Origin: Candidatus Methanophagales archaeon
Lineage (GTDB): Archaea > Halobacteriota > Syntropharchaeia > Alkanophagales > Methanospirareceae
DNA length: 14,367 bases
Reading direction: 5' to 3'
Assembly (NCBI GenBank): GCA_030668065.1
Contig: DAOUUS010000012.1
Coordinates: 1-14,367, forward strand
This document shows positions 6,591 through 12,469 of the stretch, piece by piece (within the stretch, counting starts at the first letter, position 1; each line of letters begins with the position of its first letter). Both the position numbers and the translations under genes were made by a program. Below the pieces are notes generated by a model. The model had not been told where the DNA came from. It saw only the letters and a program-made list of their open reading frames with translations, and did no database searches.

Positions 6591-8141
6591 TTAAATTGTT
6601 GGATCTATTTCATGCGCCTTCTCAAATGCTTCTTTTGCTTCTTCATGCTTAGCCCGCTTATCTAAAGCAATTCCCTTGTTGTTCCATGCCTTTGCCTCTT
6701 GTGGATCTATCTCGATGGCTTTATCATAGGCTGCTATGGCTTCCTCGTGCCTGCCCAAAGCATCGAGAGCAAATCCTTTGTTGCCCCATGCCTCTACATA
6801 TTGCGGTTTTATCTCGATGGCTTTGTTATAGGCTGCTATGGCTTCCTTGTACCTGCCCAGTTTACCAAGAGCAAATCCTTTGTTGCCCCATGCCTCTACA
6901 TGTTGCGGTTTTATCTCAATGGCTTTATCATAGGCTGCTATGGCTTCCTCATACCTGCCCAGTTTACCAAGAGCAATTCCCTTGTTGTTCCATACCCCCG
7001 CAAGATGCGGGTCTATCTTGATGGCTTTGTTATAGGCTGCTATAGCTTCCTCGTGCCTGCCCAAATCATCGAGAGCAACTCCTTTGTTGTTCCATACCTC
7101 CGCAAGTTGCGGGTCTATCTTGATGGCTTTGTTATAGGCTGCTATAGCTTCCTCGTGCCTGCCCAAATCATCGAGAGCAACTCCTTTGTTGTTCCATGCC
7201 TCTGCAAGTTGTGGATCTATCTTGATGGCTTTGTTATAGGCTGCTATAGCTTCCTCGTACCAGCCCAAATTACCGAGAGCAACTCCCTTGTTGTTCCATG
7301 CCTCTGCATGTGGGTCTATATCAACAGCTTTTTCAAAGGCAGCTATGGCTTCCTTGTACCAGCCCAAATTACCAAGAGCAACTCCCTTGTTGTTCCATAC
7401 CTCCGCAAGTTGCGGGTCTATCTCGATGGCGCTGTCAAAATATCGTACACTTTCATCCAAATTATTATTATGTAAGTAACAAGTTCCAATATAAAATAAT
7501 ATTAAGGAATCATTTTCATGATTTTTTATAGACATAAAGAATCTAATTGCAGAAGTGAAATCCGATTTTCTATATCTTTCAAATGCACCGATTGTGTATA
7601 TAGCTGAAGAGGCATTTTCTTTTAATGATTTAATAATTGTAATAGGTTCTTCAGTAACCATAGAAAACGTGGCTTTTTCACTGAAAATTGAGCCACCACC
7701 TTCTTTAGTTCTGGCATCTAAGGACTGTATCTCTGAAGGAATTATCTCTAAACTTGATAGGGGGAGAATATGACATTTTATCTCACCTATGTTACCAATC
7801 TTCTTTTTTGTTGCACCGTATACAACCAAATGGGCTCCTACTTTTTTACCCTGAGATTTTGCATCTTCTTTGTCACGTATTGGATTATCTAAGTCTAACA
7901 TTATAACTTTTATTCCAAGACCTTTCTCTGCCTCAAGTCTTTCCTTAAAATCATTTGCAGTATTAATATCAGCCCCAGTCTGCCCCGATTCGTCAATATA
8001 ATAAAATGGTGAAATTGCCACCACTAATTGATCTTCCGGGGGTTTAGGTGAATACAAATAATCAAAGGTAGAAACTGCTACAAGACAAACAATAAGTATA
8101 ACAAGTATTATTATCAGGCACTTTGAGTGTTTTTTACCCAC
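6591..8141 (-). CDS. Membrane-anchored TPR-repeat protein
   Basis: 516 residues from a GTG start. Residues 8-27 are strongly hydrophobic after a short Lys-rich start, giving one membrane anchor; the rest is probably outside the membrane. Residues 38-110 form an alpha/beta domain ending KKVGAHLVVYGATKK, which recalls the N-terminal part of TolB/CsgG-like envelope proteins, but this is weak. From about 212 there are nine TPR units of 34 residues (consensus AEAWNNKGVALGxLGRYEEAIAAYNKAIEIDPQ in shape), with a possible degenerate one before them (180-211). The unit ending DIDPH lacks one residue. TPR arrays are scaffolds for protein partners; no enzyme domain is present. The gene starts inside the end of the small ORF upstream (28-base overlap), pointing to coupled translation. 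Partner and process are unknown. Confidence 0.9.
   Translation of the reverse strand: MGKKHSKCLIIILVILIVCLVAVSTFDYLYSPKPPEDQLVVAISPFYYIDESGQTGADINTANDFKERLEAEKGLGIKVIMLDLDNPIRDKEDAKSQGKKVGAHLVVYGATKKKIGNIGEIKCHILPLSSLEIIPSEIQSLDARTKEGGGSIFSEKATFSMVTEEPITIIKSLKENASSAIYTIGAFERYRKSDFTSAIRFFMSIKNHENDSLILFYIGTCYLHNNNLDESVRYFDSAIEIDPQLAEVWNNKGVALGNLGWYKEAIAAFEKAVDIDPHAEAWNNKGVALGNLGWYEEAIAAYNKAIKIDPQLAEAWNNKGVALDDLGRHEEAIAAYNKAIKIDPQLAEVWNNKGVALDDLGRHEEAIAAYNKAIKIDPHLAGVWNNKGIALGKLGRYEEAIAAYDKAIEIKPQHVEAWGNKGFALGKLGRYKEAIAAYNKAIEIKPQYVEAWGNKGFALDALGRHEEAIAAYDKAIEIDPQEAKAWNNKGIALDKRAKHEEAKEAFEKAHEIDPTI
6605..7410. repeat. 102-bp tandem repeats encoding the TPR units
   Basis: About eight imperfect 102-bp units encode consecutive TPR motifs. 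Two neighbouring units (about 7008-7095 and 7110-7197) are essentially identical at DNA level over some 85-90 bases, while others differ at many third positions. This marks a recent duplication or gene conversion within the array. One unit is three bases shorter than the rest. Confidence 0.85.
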
Positions 8142-8281
8142 TCAATATTTTTATCTTTATAGATATAACATATTAATATGCATGCAATCGCAGCAATTAA
8201 TACAACTAATATTTGACAATACCAAGGAAGCTTTGATATCGCCCCTTCTGCTATCTCCGAAATATAATCAAAAGGAAACAT
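8114..8281 (-). CDS. Small single-pass membrane protein overlapping the TPR gene
   Basis: An ATG at 8281 (minus strand) opens a 55-residue frame ending at TGA 8116-8114. It has an amphipathic start (MFPFDYISEIAEGAISKLP), a hydrophobic segment (about 22-41, with CQILVVLIAAIACILICY) and a charged tail YKDKNIEWVKN. Its last 28 bases overlap the start of the TPR gene in a different frame, as expected for a translationally coupled pair. A TATA-like box (8307-8321) lies 26-40 bases upstream, and there is no Shine-Dalgarno. I recognise no family. The coupling suggests the two proteins act together at the membrane. The frame is short, so it could be fortuitous; the clean transmembrane profile argues that it is real. 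Confidence 0.5.
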   Translation of the reverse strand: MFPFDYISEIAEGAISKLPWYCQILVVLIAAIACILICYIYKDKNIEWVKNTQSA

Positions 8282-8306
8282 ACATGCTTAGATAGTGCTA
8301 TGCAAA

Positions 8307-8321
8307 CTTAAAAATATATGC
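8307..8321 (-). promoter_or_regulatory. TATA-like box for the small ORF-TPR operon
   Basis: On the minus strand this reads GCATATATTTTTAAG, an archaeal box-A-like sequence 26-40 bases before the ATG at 8281. It lies just after the stop of the tyrA relic and is the only good promoter candidate for the two genes downstream. Confidence 0.4.
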
Positions 8322-8329
8322 TTCTTTAA

Positions 8330-8691
8330 TCAAACTTTCTTTCCCAAAGAATGTTTTATTTTTCCCTCAATCACCCCATCAGAATCCTCCATTGCTTGTG
8401 CCGTATCCCCGAAATGCGTCTTCGCCGCCCTCATCGCAGCCATAACCGCACCCAGATCACCCGCCGCAACCAACTCCTGTAACCTCTTAGCACACGCCAA
8501 AAAAGTCGCGTGTACCGCACCCATCTCACAATTCGTCTGCATCATTGCGTACAGACGCGGGTCCTGATGCAATATCCGCCCACGAAATCCGTTAAAATCT
8601 CGTACAGCGGACTCATGAACTTCCGCGACCGTTCAACATCAAACTCGAGCTCCTTTAACGTAATGGCGAAAGTCAAGATTACGAATTTTAT
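8330..8691 (-). pseudogene. tyrA: tyrA (prephenate dehydrogenase) C-terminal relic, frameshifted
   Basis: Two minus-strand frames join into the C-terminal part of an archaeal prephenate dehydrogenase, the tyrosine-biosynthesis enzyme converting prephenate to 4-hydroxyphenylpyruvate. Frame one (8691-8578) reads FAITLKELEFDVERSRKFMS and on through PLYEILTDFVG. Frame two (8578-8330) reads RILHQDPRLYAMMQTN and ends with AKTHFGDTAQAMEDSDGVIE. The joint DFVG-RILHQDP is continuous in the family, so one base is missing at 8578 (GGCGG where GGCCGG is expected). About 120 codons remain. The NAD-binding domain and most of the catalytic domain are gone, and homology stops at about 8688, where a 12-bp terminal-repeat-like sequence begins. 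The relic cannot make a working enzyme. Confidence 0.85.
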
Positions 8692-8879
8692 AGGCTACAA
8701 TGTTTTTTTCTCTAATAAGTTGCGATCTATGGAACATTAAGCCACTATAATCAGCCGAGAAAGACCTATATCTATGTAGCCTATATATGGGCTACATAGC
8801 GAAAACAAGAAAAAGGGGCAATCCTCTGTTTTTTGTGACGGCCACTGAACTGATGAGTTCTTTTAAGTTGTAGCCTATA
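8689..8879. mobile_element. MITE-like insertion truncating tyrA (12-bp inverted repeats)
   Basis: TATAGGCTACAA at 8689-8700 is the exact reverse complement of 8868-8879. The left repeat begins where tyrA homology ends. Inside lies a 10-bp-stem palindrome built on the same GTAGCC core (8772-8799), and the right end (8852-8901) is the second copy of the dispersed repeat seen at 6390-6440. This suits a small non-autonomous element, but a clear target duplication is missing and the tyrA 5' part is not found on the far side. Confidence 0.5.
8772..8799. repeat. Perfect 10-bp-stem palindrome with GTAGCC core
   Basis: CTATGTAGCC (8772-8781), an 8-base spacer and GGCTACATAG (8790-8799) form a perfect stem. 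The core GTAGCC is shared with the element ends at 8689, 8868 and 6408, so this is probably an internal part of the same repeat family. It could also be a protein-binding site. Confidence 0.6.
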
Positions 8880-8901
8880 CAACGCTGAAACTCGGCTTAT
8901 A
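8852..8901 (+). repeat. Dispersed repeat, copy 2
   Basis: This is the second copy of the repeat at 6390-6440, in the same orientation. The alignment covers GATGAGTTCTTTTAAG, the GTAGCCTATACAAC core and a further 20 bases. Part of it (CTCGGCTTATAGTG) recurs inverted, with a 3-base insertion, at 8737-8759. Confidence 0.6.
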
Positions 8902-9020
8902 GTGACTTATAATATAAGGAGCTACGTGTGAAACTATGGCTGTTAACCCCAACATCTTGTGTTAATCTCGTGGAATCTCGTGGTTTCTTACCCCCTGCGA
9001 TACAAATACCAATTATCATA

Positions 9021-9103
9021 TGCGGGGGGCAGGATTCGAACCCGCGTACCCCTACGGGAGCAGATCTTGAGTCTGCCACCTTTGTCCACTCGGTAACCCC
9101 CGC
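9021..9103 (-). tRNA. tRNA-Leu (anticodon CAA)
   Basis: An 83-base gene folds as a complete class II tRNA. The acceptor stem is GCGGGGG with CCCCCGC and discriminator A. The D arm is ACC/GGT. The anticodon stem is GCAGA/TCTGC with loop CTCAAGA, giving anticodon CAA for UUG codons. A long variable arm (CCC-GTA-GGG) and T arm GCGGG-TTCGAAT-CCTGC follow. The long variable arm together with anticodon CAA and A73 makes it leucine, not serine. There is no intron and no encoded CCA. It starts 15 bases after the rpl14 stop on the same strand, so the two may share a primary transcript. Confidence 0.95.
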
Positions 9104-9118
9104 CACGGGCATGAGACC

Positions 9119-9517
9119 CTACACGATCATAGTAGCTGCAGATGCTATCGCAGAAAAACGCTCCACTGCTTCTCTTGCTACCGGGCCTCTTATCTCGGAA
9201 CCCTTTGGCGCACCCTTGTCATCCACGATAACGGCCGCATTATCCTCGAACTTCACACGCATCCCGGAAGACCGTCTGTATTCTTTCCTCTGTCGTATTA
9301 TCACCGCTTTCAGTATCTGCTTTTTTATCTCTGGTCTTCCCTTTTTCACTGTTATCACTATCATATCGCCGACTCCTGCTTTTGGATACCTGTTCTTTAC
9401 CCCTCGATAGCCCTTCACCGCTATTATCTGCACCACCTTTGCGCCTGTATTATCCACGCAATCTAAACGTGCACCGGCAGGTAACGCTTTCGTTATCTTC
9501 GATTTTAAGCCTTTCAT
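9119..9517 (-). CDS. rpl14: Ribosomal protein L14 (uL14, archaeal type)
   Basis: 132 residues, full length for archaeal L14, a large-subunit protein that binds 23S rRNA near the subunit interface. Landmarks are CVDNTGAKVVQIIAVKGYRG (20-39), the central GVGDMIVITVKKGRPEIKKQ, RQRKEYRR, and FEDNAAVIVDDKGAPKGSEI before the conserved GPVAREAVERF and a normal ASAATMIV end. It stops with TAG exactly where the family ends, so TAG is read as a stop here. AGGTGAT lies a few bases before the ATG, and a TATA-like box (9548-9559) sits upstream. L14 is normally between S17 and L24 in the archaeal spc cluster. Here neither flank is a ribosomal gene, so this copy is displaced or duplicated. Confidence 0.97.
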   Translation of the reverse strand: MKGLKSKITKALPAGARLDCVDNTGAKVVQIIAVKGYRGVKNRYPKAGVGDMIVITVKKGRPEIKKQILKAVIIRQRKEYRRSSGMRVKFEDNAAVIVDDKGAPKGSEIRGPVAREAVERFSAIASAATMIV

Positions 9518-9547
9518 ATTATCACCTAAATAAGCCTTTTAATAATT

Positions 9548-9559
9548 CATAATAAAAAG
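9548..9559 (-). promoter_or_regulatory. TATA-like box for rpl14-tRNA-Leu
   Basis: On the minus strand this reads CTTTTTATTATG, about 30-40 bases before the rpl14 ATG. It would place transcription start just upstream of the AGGTGAT ribosome-binding site (9521-9527). Confidence 0.4.
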
Positions 9560-9640
9560 CTTACCGTTCGATTCGGTACACGTGCGGTAAAGTGCTATAA
9601 GTTATTATTTGAAATCACATACTTCTCAGTATTTACGTGA

Positions 9641-10126
9641 TTAGCGCCTGAACAACCTCGAAAGTGCCGATTGACGCCCCTTTTTAGACCCCTCTTCCCA
9701 TCGCTCCACATCCTTTGCAAGCTCATCACCTTCAAATCCGGCCTTCGAAATGTCCCTCAATTTCTCTAACTCGCCATAATCGAGCCAGACACCGCCACAC
9801 TTCAAGCACACATCCACCTCTACCTCTTCTGCCGGCTCGAGGTCCATTAACCAGCCGCATCGGGGGCATACTAATTGGCTCTTACTCTGTGTCCCGATAT
9901 GCTTGGTCAAATAATTAGATAGTTTTCTATCTTTCAGCAGTTTGTTCAATTCACTACGGTCTAACCAGATACCGCCGCAGTCGGGGCAAATATCTATAAC
10001 GATGTTCGGACCCAGGATCTCGACTTCTTCTTTTTCCATGGCTACCCAACATTTGGGGCAGTCCAACGTTTTATCCGCGGCCTCTTTTTTTGTTGGCATA
10101 TCTCTTGTCACTCTTTTATATTCCAT
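9641..10126 (-). CDS. Protein with two TFIIB-type zinc ribbons
   Basis: 161 residues. Two copies of the zf-TFIIB domain lie in tandem: C23-x2-C26 with C47-x2-C50, then C87-x2-C90 with C107-x2-C110. Each copy is closed by the family signature CGGIWLDRSEL or CGGVWLDYGEL. A charged C-terminal tail ending RQSALSRLFRR follows. The domain binds zinc and is found in small proteins of undefined role in archaea and bacteria; the name reflects the fold and does not imply transcription-factor function. No enzyme motif is present. The ATG at 10126 has no obvious Shine-Dalgarno. The gene is divergent from the DUF134 regulator and shares its 92-base upstream region, so regulation by the same protein is possible. 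Confidence 0.85.
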   Translation of the reverse strand: MEYKRVTRDMPTKKEAADKTLDCPKCWVAMEKEEVEILGPNIVIDICPDCGGIWLDRSELNKLLKDRKLSNYLTKHIGTQSKSQLVCPRCGWLMDLEPAEEVEVDVCLKCGGVWLDYGELEKLRDISKAGFEGDELAKDVERWEEGSKKGRQSALSRLFRR

Positions 10127-10180
10127 CTTTAAATATCTTCTTCTTTTCCGTTTCTACTTGCGTGCGAGCAAAAGCCGAAA

Positions 10181-10190
10181 CTATTTATAG
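10181..10190 (+). promoter_or_regulatory. TATA-like box for the DUF134 gene
   Basis: CTATTTATAG lies 29-38 bases before ATG 10219 and upstream of the palindrome at 10196-10209. A start at about 10210-10215 would give a near-leaderless mRNA. On the minus strand the same bases (CTATAAATAG) could serve the divergent zinc-ribbon gene. Confidence 0.5.
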
Positions 10191-10195
10191 CAAGC

Positions 10196-10209
10196 TGAAT
10201 ATATATTCA
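10196..10209. promoter_or_regulatory. 14-bp palindrome, candidate operator 1
   Basis: TGAATATATATTCA is a perfect palindrome located between the TATA-like box and the start codon of the DUF134 gene. The identical 14 bases recur at 11499-11512 before the first NifX-like gene. A repressor bound here would overlap the likely transcription start. The obvious candidate ligand is the DUF134 helix-turn-helix protein encoded ten bases downstream. Confidence 0.6.
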
Positions 10210-10218
10210 TACAAGAAG

Positions 10219-10599
10219 ATGCGAGGTGTGAGACGGAGACGCTGTGTGGGCTTCCAGCCGAATTTCCTGTATTTCGAACCGAAGATGTGTGGTAAAAGTA
10301 TTCCACCCAACGCGGATGATGAGATATTAAAGGTAGAGGAGCTGGAGAGCATACGGCTGAAGGACTATTTACGGATGGACCAGGCAGCGGCTGCGGAGCG
10401 GATGGGTGTTTCACAACCTACATTCCACAGGATAATAAGCGAATCACACCGTAAAATCGCACAGGCACTTATCGAAGGTAAAGCTATAAGGATAGAAGGC
10501 GGCAATTATGTAATAGTAGTGAAAGATACTGAGACGCCTGTGCCTTTGCAAGACCGGCGAGTGCCTCCCTGCAGGTGGGGCAGGAAACGTGGAAACTGA
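10219..10599 (+). CDS. DUF134 (UPF0251) helix-turn-helix DNA-binding protein
   Basis: 126 residues from ATG 10219, where the family's usual beginning MRGVRRRRCVGFQPN appears; the frame is open further upstream but carries no homology. Family marks are PNFLYFEPKMCGK, the acidic EILKVEELESIRLKDYL and a helix-turn-helix at about 51-84 (LRMDQAAAAERMGVSQPTFH) resembling sigma-70 region 4. DUF134 genes are commonly found next to NifX-like, DUF5320-like and Mrp genes, as here. A role as transcription regulator of this cluster is therefore likely but unproven. C9, C24 and C118 might sense metal or redox state. A 14-bp palindrome lies just before the start, consistent with autoregulation. It is the first gene of the plus-strand cluster; the Mrp gene follows 44 bases later. 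Confidence 0.92.
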   Translation: MRGVRRRRCVGFQPNFLYFEPKMCGKSIPPNADDEILKVEELESIRLKDYLRMDQAAAAERMGVSQPTFHRIISESHRKIAQALIEGKAIRIEGGNYVIVVKDTETPVPLQDRRVPPCRWGRKRGN

Positions 10600-10643
10600 C
10601 CACAGGGTTAATTTTGATCTGTTTGCAGATTAGAGGAAAGAGA

Positions 10644-11483
10644 ATGGTAGAAGAAGAAAAGAAGAATCGGATGGAAGAGGAAGAAGCAGCAGTGAAAGCG
10701 AGCATGGATAAGATAAAGCACAAGATAATGGTGATGAGCGGAAAAGGCGGAGTAGGTAAAACAACAGTGGCAGCGAATCTTGCGTTTGCTCTTGGCATGG
10801 CGGGTTTAGACGTGGGTTTAATGGATGCCGATATACACGGACCTGACGTGCCGAAAATACTGGGCATAGAGGACAAGCGACCGGAACCCGCAGGTGAGAA
10901 AATGTACCCGGTTTCTGTCACGCCACGTCTGAAAGCTATGTCTATTGGATTCCTGCTACCACGTCCTGATTCCGCAATCATCTGGCGGGGACCGATGAAG
11001 ATGACAGCGATAAGGCAATTCATATCTGATGTAGATTGGGGCGAGCTGGACTATATGATAATTGACCTGCCACCGGGGACGGGTGACGAACCACTAAGTG
11101 TTGCGCAACTGATAAAGGATGTAGATGGTGCGATAATAGTTACAACGCCACAGGACTTAGCACTGCTGGATTCGCGGAAGGCCGTAGATTTTTCACGGGT
11201 GCTGAAAGTACCGGTTATAGGAATAATAGAGAACATGAGCGGTTTTGTATGCCCACATTGTGGAACGGAGATAAACATATTCAAATATGGCGGCGGAGAA
11301 CGGGCAGCGACGGAATTAGACGTTCCTTTCCTCGGCCGAGTGCCGCTGGACCCAAAAGTGGTAGAAGCAACCGATGCGGGAACTCCGTTTGTACTACAAA
11401 AGGACTTGAAAGTGCAAGAGGCATTTGAGCACATAGTGAAAAGGGTAAGGACATATGTGGAAGGTAAGGAGCCCAAAAATTGA
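10644..11483 (+). CDS. mrp: Mrp/NBP35-type iron-sulfur carrier ATPase
   Basis: 279 residues from ATG 10644, which has GAGGAAAG upstream; the open frame extends 5' into the DUF134 end but that part lacks homology. These P-loop ATPases (ApbC/Mrp/NBP35) assemble [4Fe-4S] clusters at a dimer interface and hand them to target proteins. The deviant Walker A motif SGKGGVGKTT is at 32-41, DADIHGPD at 61-68 and DLPPGTGDE at 141-149. The cluster-binding CPHC (C203, C206) follows ENMSGFV, as in functional carriers. The N-terminus is a short Glu/Lys-rich helix without the extra cysteines of eukaryotic NBP35. Next to two NifX-like proteins it probably feeds or loads a metal cofactor. Confidence 0.95.
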   Translation: MVEEEKKNRMEEEEAAVKASMDKIKHKIMVMSGKGGVGKTTVAANLAFALGMAGLDVGLMDADIHGPDVPKILGIEDKRPEPAGEKMYPVSVTPRLKAMSIGFLLPRPDSAIIWRGPMKMTAIRQFISDVDWGELDYMIIDLPPGTGDEPLSVAQLIKDVDGAIIVTTPQDLALLDSRKAVDFSRVLKVPVIGIIENMSGFVCPHCGTEINIFKYGGGERAATELDVPFLGRVPLDPKVVEATDAGTPFVLQKDLKVQEAFEHIVKRVRTYVEGKEPKN

Positions 11484-11496
11484 AAGTTCATATGTT

Positions 11497-11514
11497 TATG
11501 AATATATATTCATA
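11497..11514. promoter_or_regulatory. 18-bp palindrome, candidate operator 2 and promoter
   Basis: TATGAATATATATTCATA is a perfect 18-bp palindrome containing the 14-bp sequence found before the DUF134 gene. An outer pair, TTCATATG (11487-11494) and CATATGAA (11511-11518), adds a second inverted repeat sharing bases with the first. It lies 43-60 bases before ATG 11557 and its AT core may double as the TATA box, so a bound protein would block the promoter directly. Confidence 0.6.
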
Positions 11515-11556
11515 TGAAAAGTGGTTTATTCAATAGAGAAGGAGAGAGAAGAAAAG

Positions 11557-12069
11557 ATGAAGATATGTGTAACCGCGACAGGAAGTGATTTAAATGCGCA
11601 GGTAGATCCCAGGTTCGGTCGGTGTCAGAACTTCGTGGTCGTGGATTCGGATACAATGGCGTTTGAAGCAATGGTGAACGAAGCCATTGCCGCACCGGGA
11701 GGAGCAGGGATTCAAGCGGCGCAAACAATGGCGAATAAAGGTGTGGATGTAGTGATTTCAGGGAACATAGGCCCTAATGCGTTTCAGGTGCTGTCCACAG
11801 CAAGTGTGAAGGTCGCAACGGGTGCGTATGGCACGGTTCAAGAAGCTATTGAGATGTACAAAAGCGGTAAGTTAGCTGAGACCGGTACTTCAACAGCACC
11901 GGCTCATGCGGGTATGGGCAAGATGCAACAACCTTTGCAAACGGCACCAACATTAACACCGCAGAGTAGAGAAGAAGAACTCGAAGAGTTATTGAACCTG
12001 ACGAGTAGGTTGGAGTACGAATTAGAGGAAGTAAAGAATAAAATATCGGAGTTGAAAAGGAGGGGATAA
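11557..12069 (+). CDS. NifX/NifB-type cofactor-binding protein with C-terminal coiled coil
   Basis: 170 residues from ATG 11557, chosen because GGAGAG lies at 11541-11546 and the family's first strand MKICVTATG begins there. Residues 1-108 are the dinitrogenase iron-molybdenum cofactor domain, with VDPRFGRCQNFVVVD (16-30), GVDVVISGNIGPNAF (62-76) and TGAYGTVQEAI. This RNase-H-like fold carries Fe-S or FeMo-type clusters in NifX, NafY and NifB. A flexible Ala/Pro/Gly linker (109-136) leads to a heptad-rich coiled coil (137-168: SREEELEELLNLTSRLEYEL). No nitrogenase genes are in the window, so the cofactor is unlikely to be FeMo-co by context alone. The stop is one base before the next start, indicating tight coupling. 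Confidence 0.9.
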   Translation: MKICVTATGSDLNAQVDPRFGRCQNFVVVDSDTMAFEAMVNEAIAAPGGAGIQAAQTMANKGVDVVISGNIGPNAFQVLSTASVKVATGAYGTVQEAIEMYKSGKLAETGTSTAPAHAGMGKMQQPLQTAPTLTPQSREEELEELLNLTSRLEYELEEVKNKISELKRRG

Positions 12070-12070
12070 G

Positions 12071-12439
12071 ATGAAGATAGGCGTACCGTCAATGGGCGAT
12101 AAAGGTTTAGAAGAGACAGTGGGCGGACATTTTGGGCGATCACCTACTTTCACTATTGTAGATCAGAAAACAAATGATGTGAAAGTATTGCCAAACACAA
12201 GTGAACATTTTGGTGGTGTTAAACAGGCACCAGAGATTTTAGCAGAGGCGGGTGTAGAGGTGATGCTCTGCCAGGGGTTGGGACCTCGAGCGATAAGCAT
12301 GTTCGAGCAGTTCGGTATTGAAGTATATGTAGGTGCTAATTCTGACGGAACAACCGTGAGTGACGTTTTAAAAGCGTTTCAGGCAGGGTTGCTCCACGAG
12401 GTCTCAGATAAAGACGCTTGTGAGGAGCACAGGCATTAG
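12071..12439 (+). CDS. Second NifX/NifB-type cofactor-binding protein
   Basis: 122 residues, one dinitrogenase iron-molybdenum cofactor domain of standard size. Family features are MKIGVPSMGDKGL, VGGHFGRSPTFTIVD (17-31), VEVMLCQGLGPRAISMFEQF and VYVGANSDGTTVSDVLKAF. The His in GGHFGRS and the Cys in MLCQG are the likely ligands, and the CEEHRH tail might add metal binding. It differs from its neighbour by lacking the coiled coil. It starts one base after the stop of the first copy, and GGAGGGGATAAG overlaps that gene's end as ribosome-binding site. It ends in TAG, and the same frame continues without a stop into the zinc-ribbon gene 30 bases later. Confidence 0.9.
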   Translation: MKIGVPSMGDKGLEETVGGHFGRSPTFTIVDQKTNDVKVLPNTSEHFGGVKQAPEILAEAGVEVMLCQGLGPRAISMFEQFGIEVYVGANSDGTTVSDVLKAFQAGLLHEVSDKDACEEHRH

Positions 12440-12469
12440 TTAGTTGTAATAGGAGGCGAAAAAGGTAAG

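Larger units (their letters stand above)
8692..9020. other. Gene-free stretch between the tyrA relic and tRNA-Leu
   Basis: It contains the repeat-rich insertion (8689-8879), an inverted partial copy of 8891-8911 at 8737-8759, dispersed repeat copy 2, a weak GAACT/AGTTC hairpin with T4 (8847-8864) and a perfect tandem pair of AATCTCGTGG (8964-8983). I see no protein gene here. Confidence 0.6.

Noticed and set aside
6605..7410. CRISPR-like periodic repeats
   Set aside because: The period is 102 bp without unique spacers, and each unit encodes a TPR motif.
6699..7475. 258-codon open frame on the plus strand
   Set aside because: It is antisense to the TPR array and itself repeats every 34 codons. 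It exists only because the 102-bp repeat lacks stops in that frame.
8330..8572. Independent 80-residue gene starting at TTG 8572
   Set aside because: The sequence continues upstream in another frame as prephenate dehydrogenase. The TTG is an internal Leu codon of the relic.
8570..8590. Programmed frameshift in tyrA
   Set aside because: There is no slippery heptamer or downstream structure, and the 5' part of the gene is missing anyway, so decay is the simpler reading.
9021..9103. tRNA-Ser, because of the long variable arm
   Set aside because: The anticodon loop CTCAAGA gives CAA, and the discriminator is A, both fitting leucine.
8928..9410. 160-codon plus-strand frame with GTG start and AAGGAG upstream
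   Set aside because: It runs antisense through the whole tRNA-Leu and most of rpl14, both of which are certain. The protein sequence looks like translated tRNA.
10090..10218. 43-codon N-terminal extension of the DUF134 protein
   Set aside because: It would span the TATA-like box and the palindrome, is not protein-like, and the family begins at MRGVRRRR.
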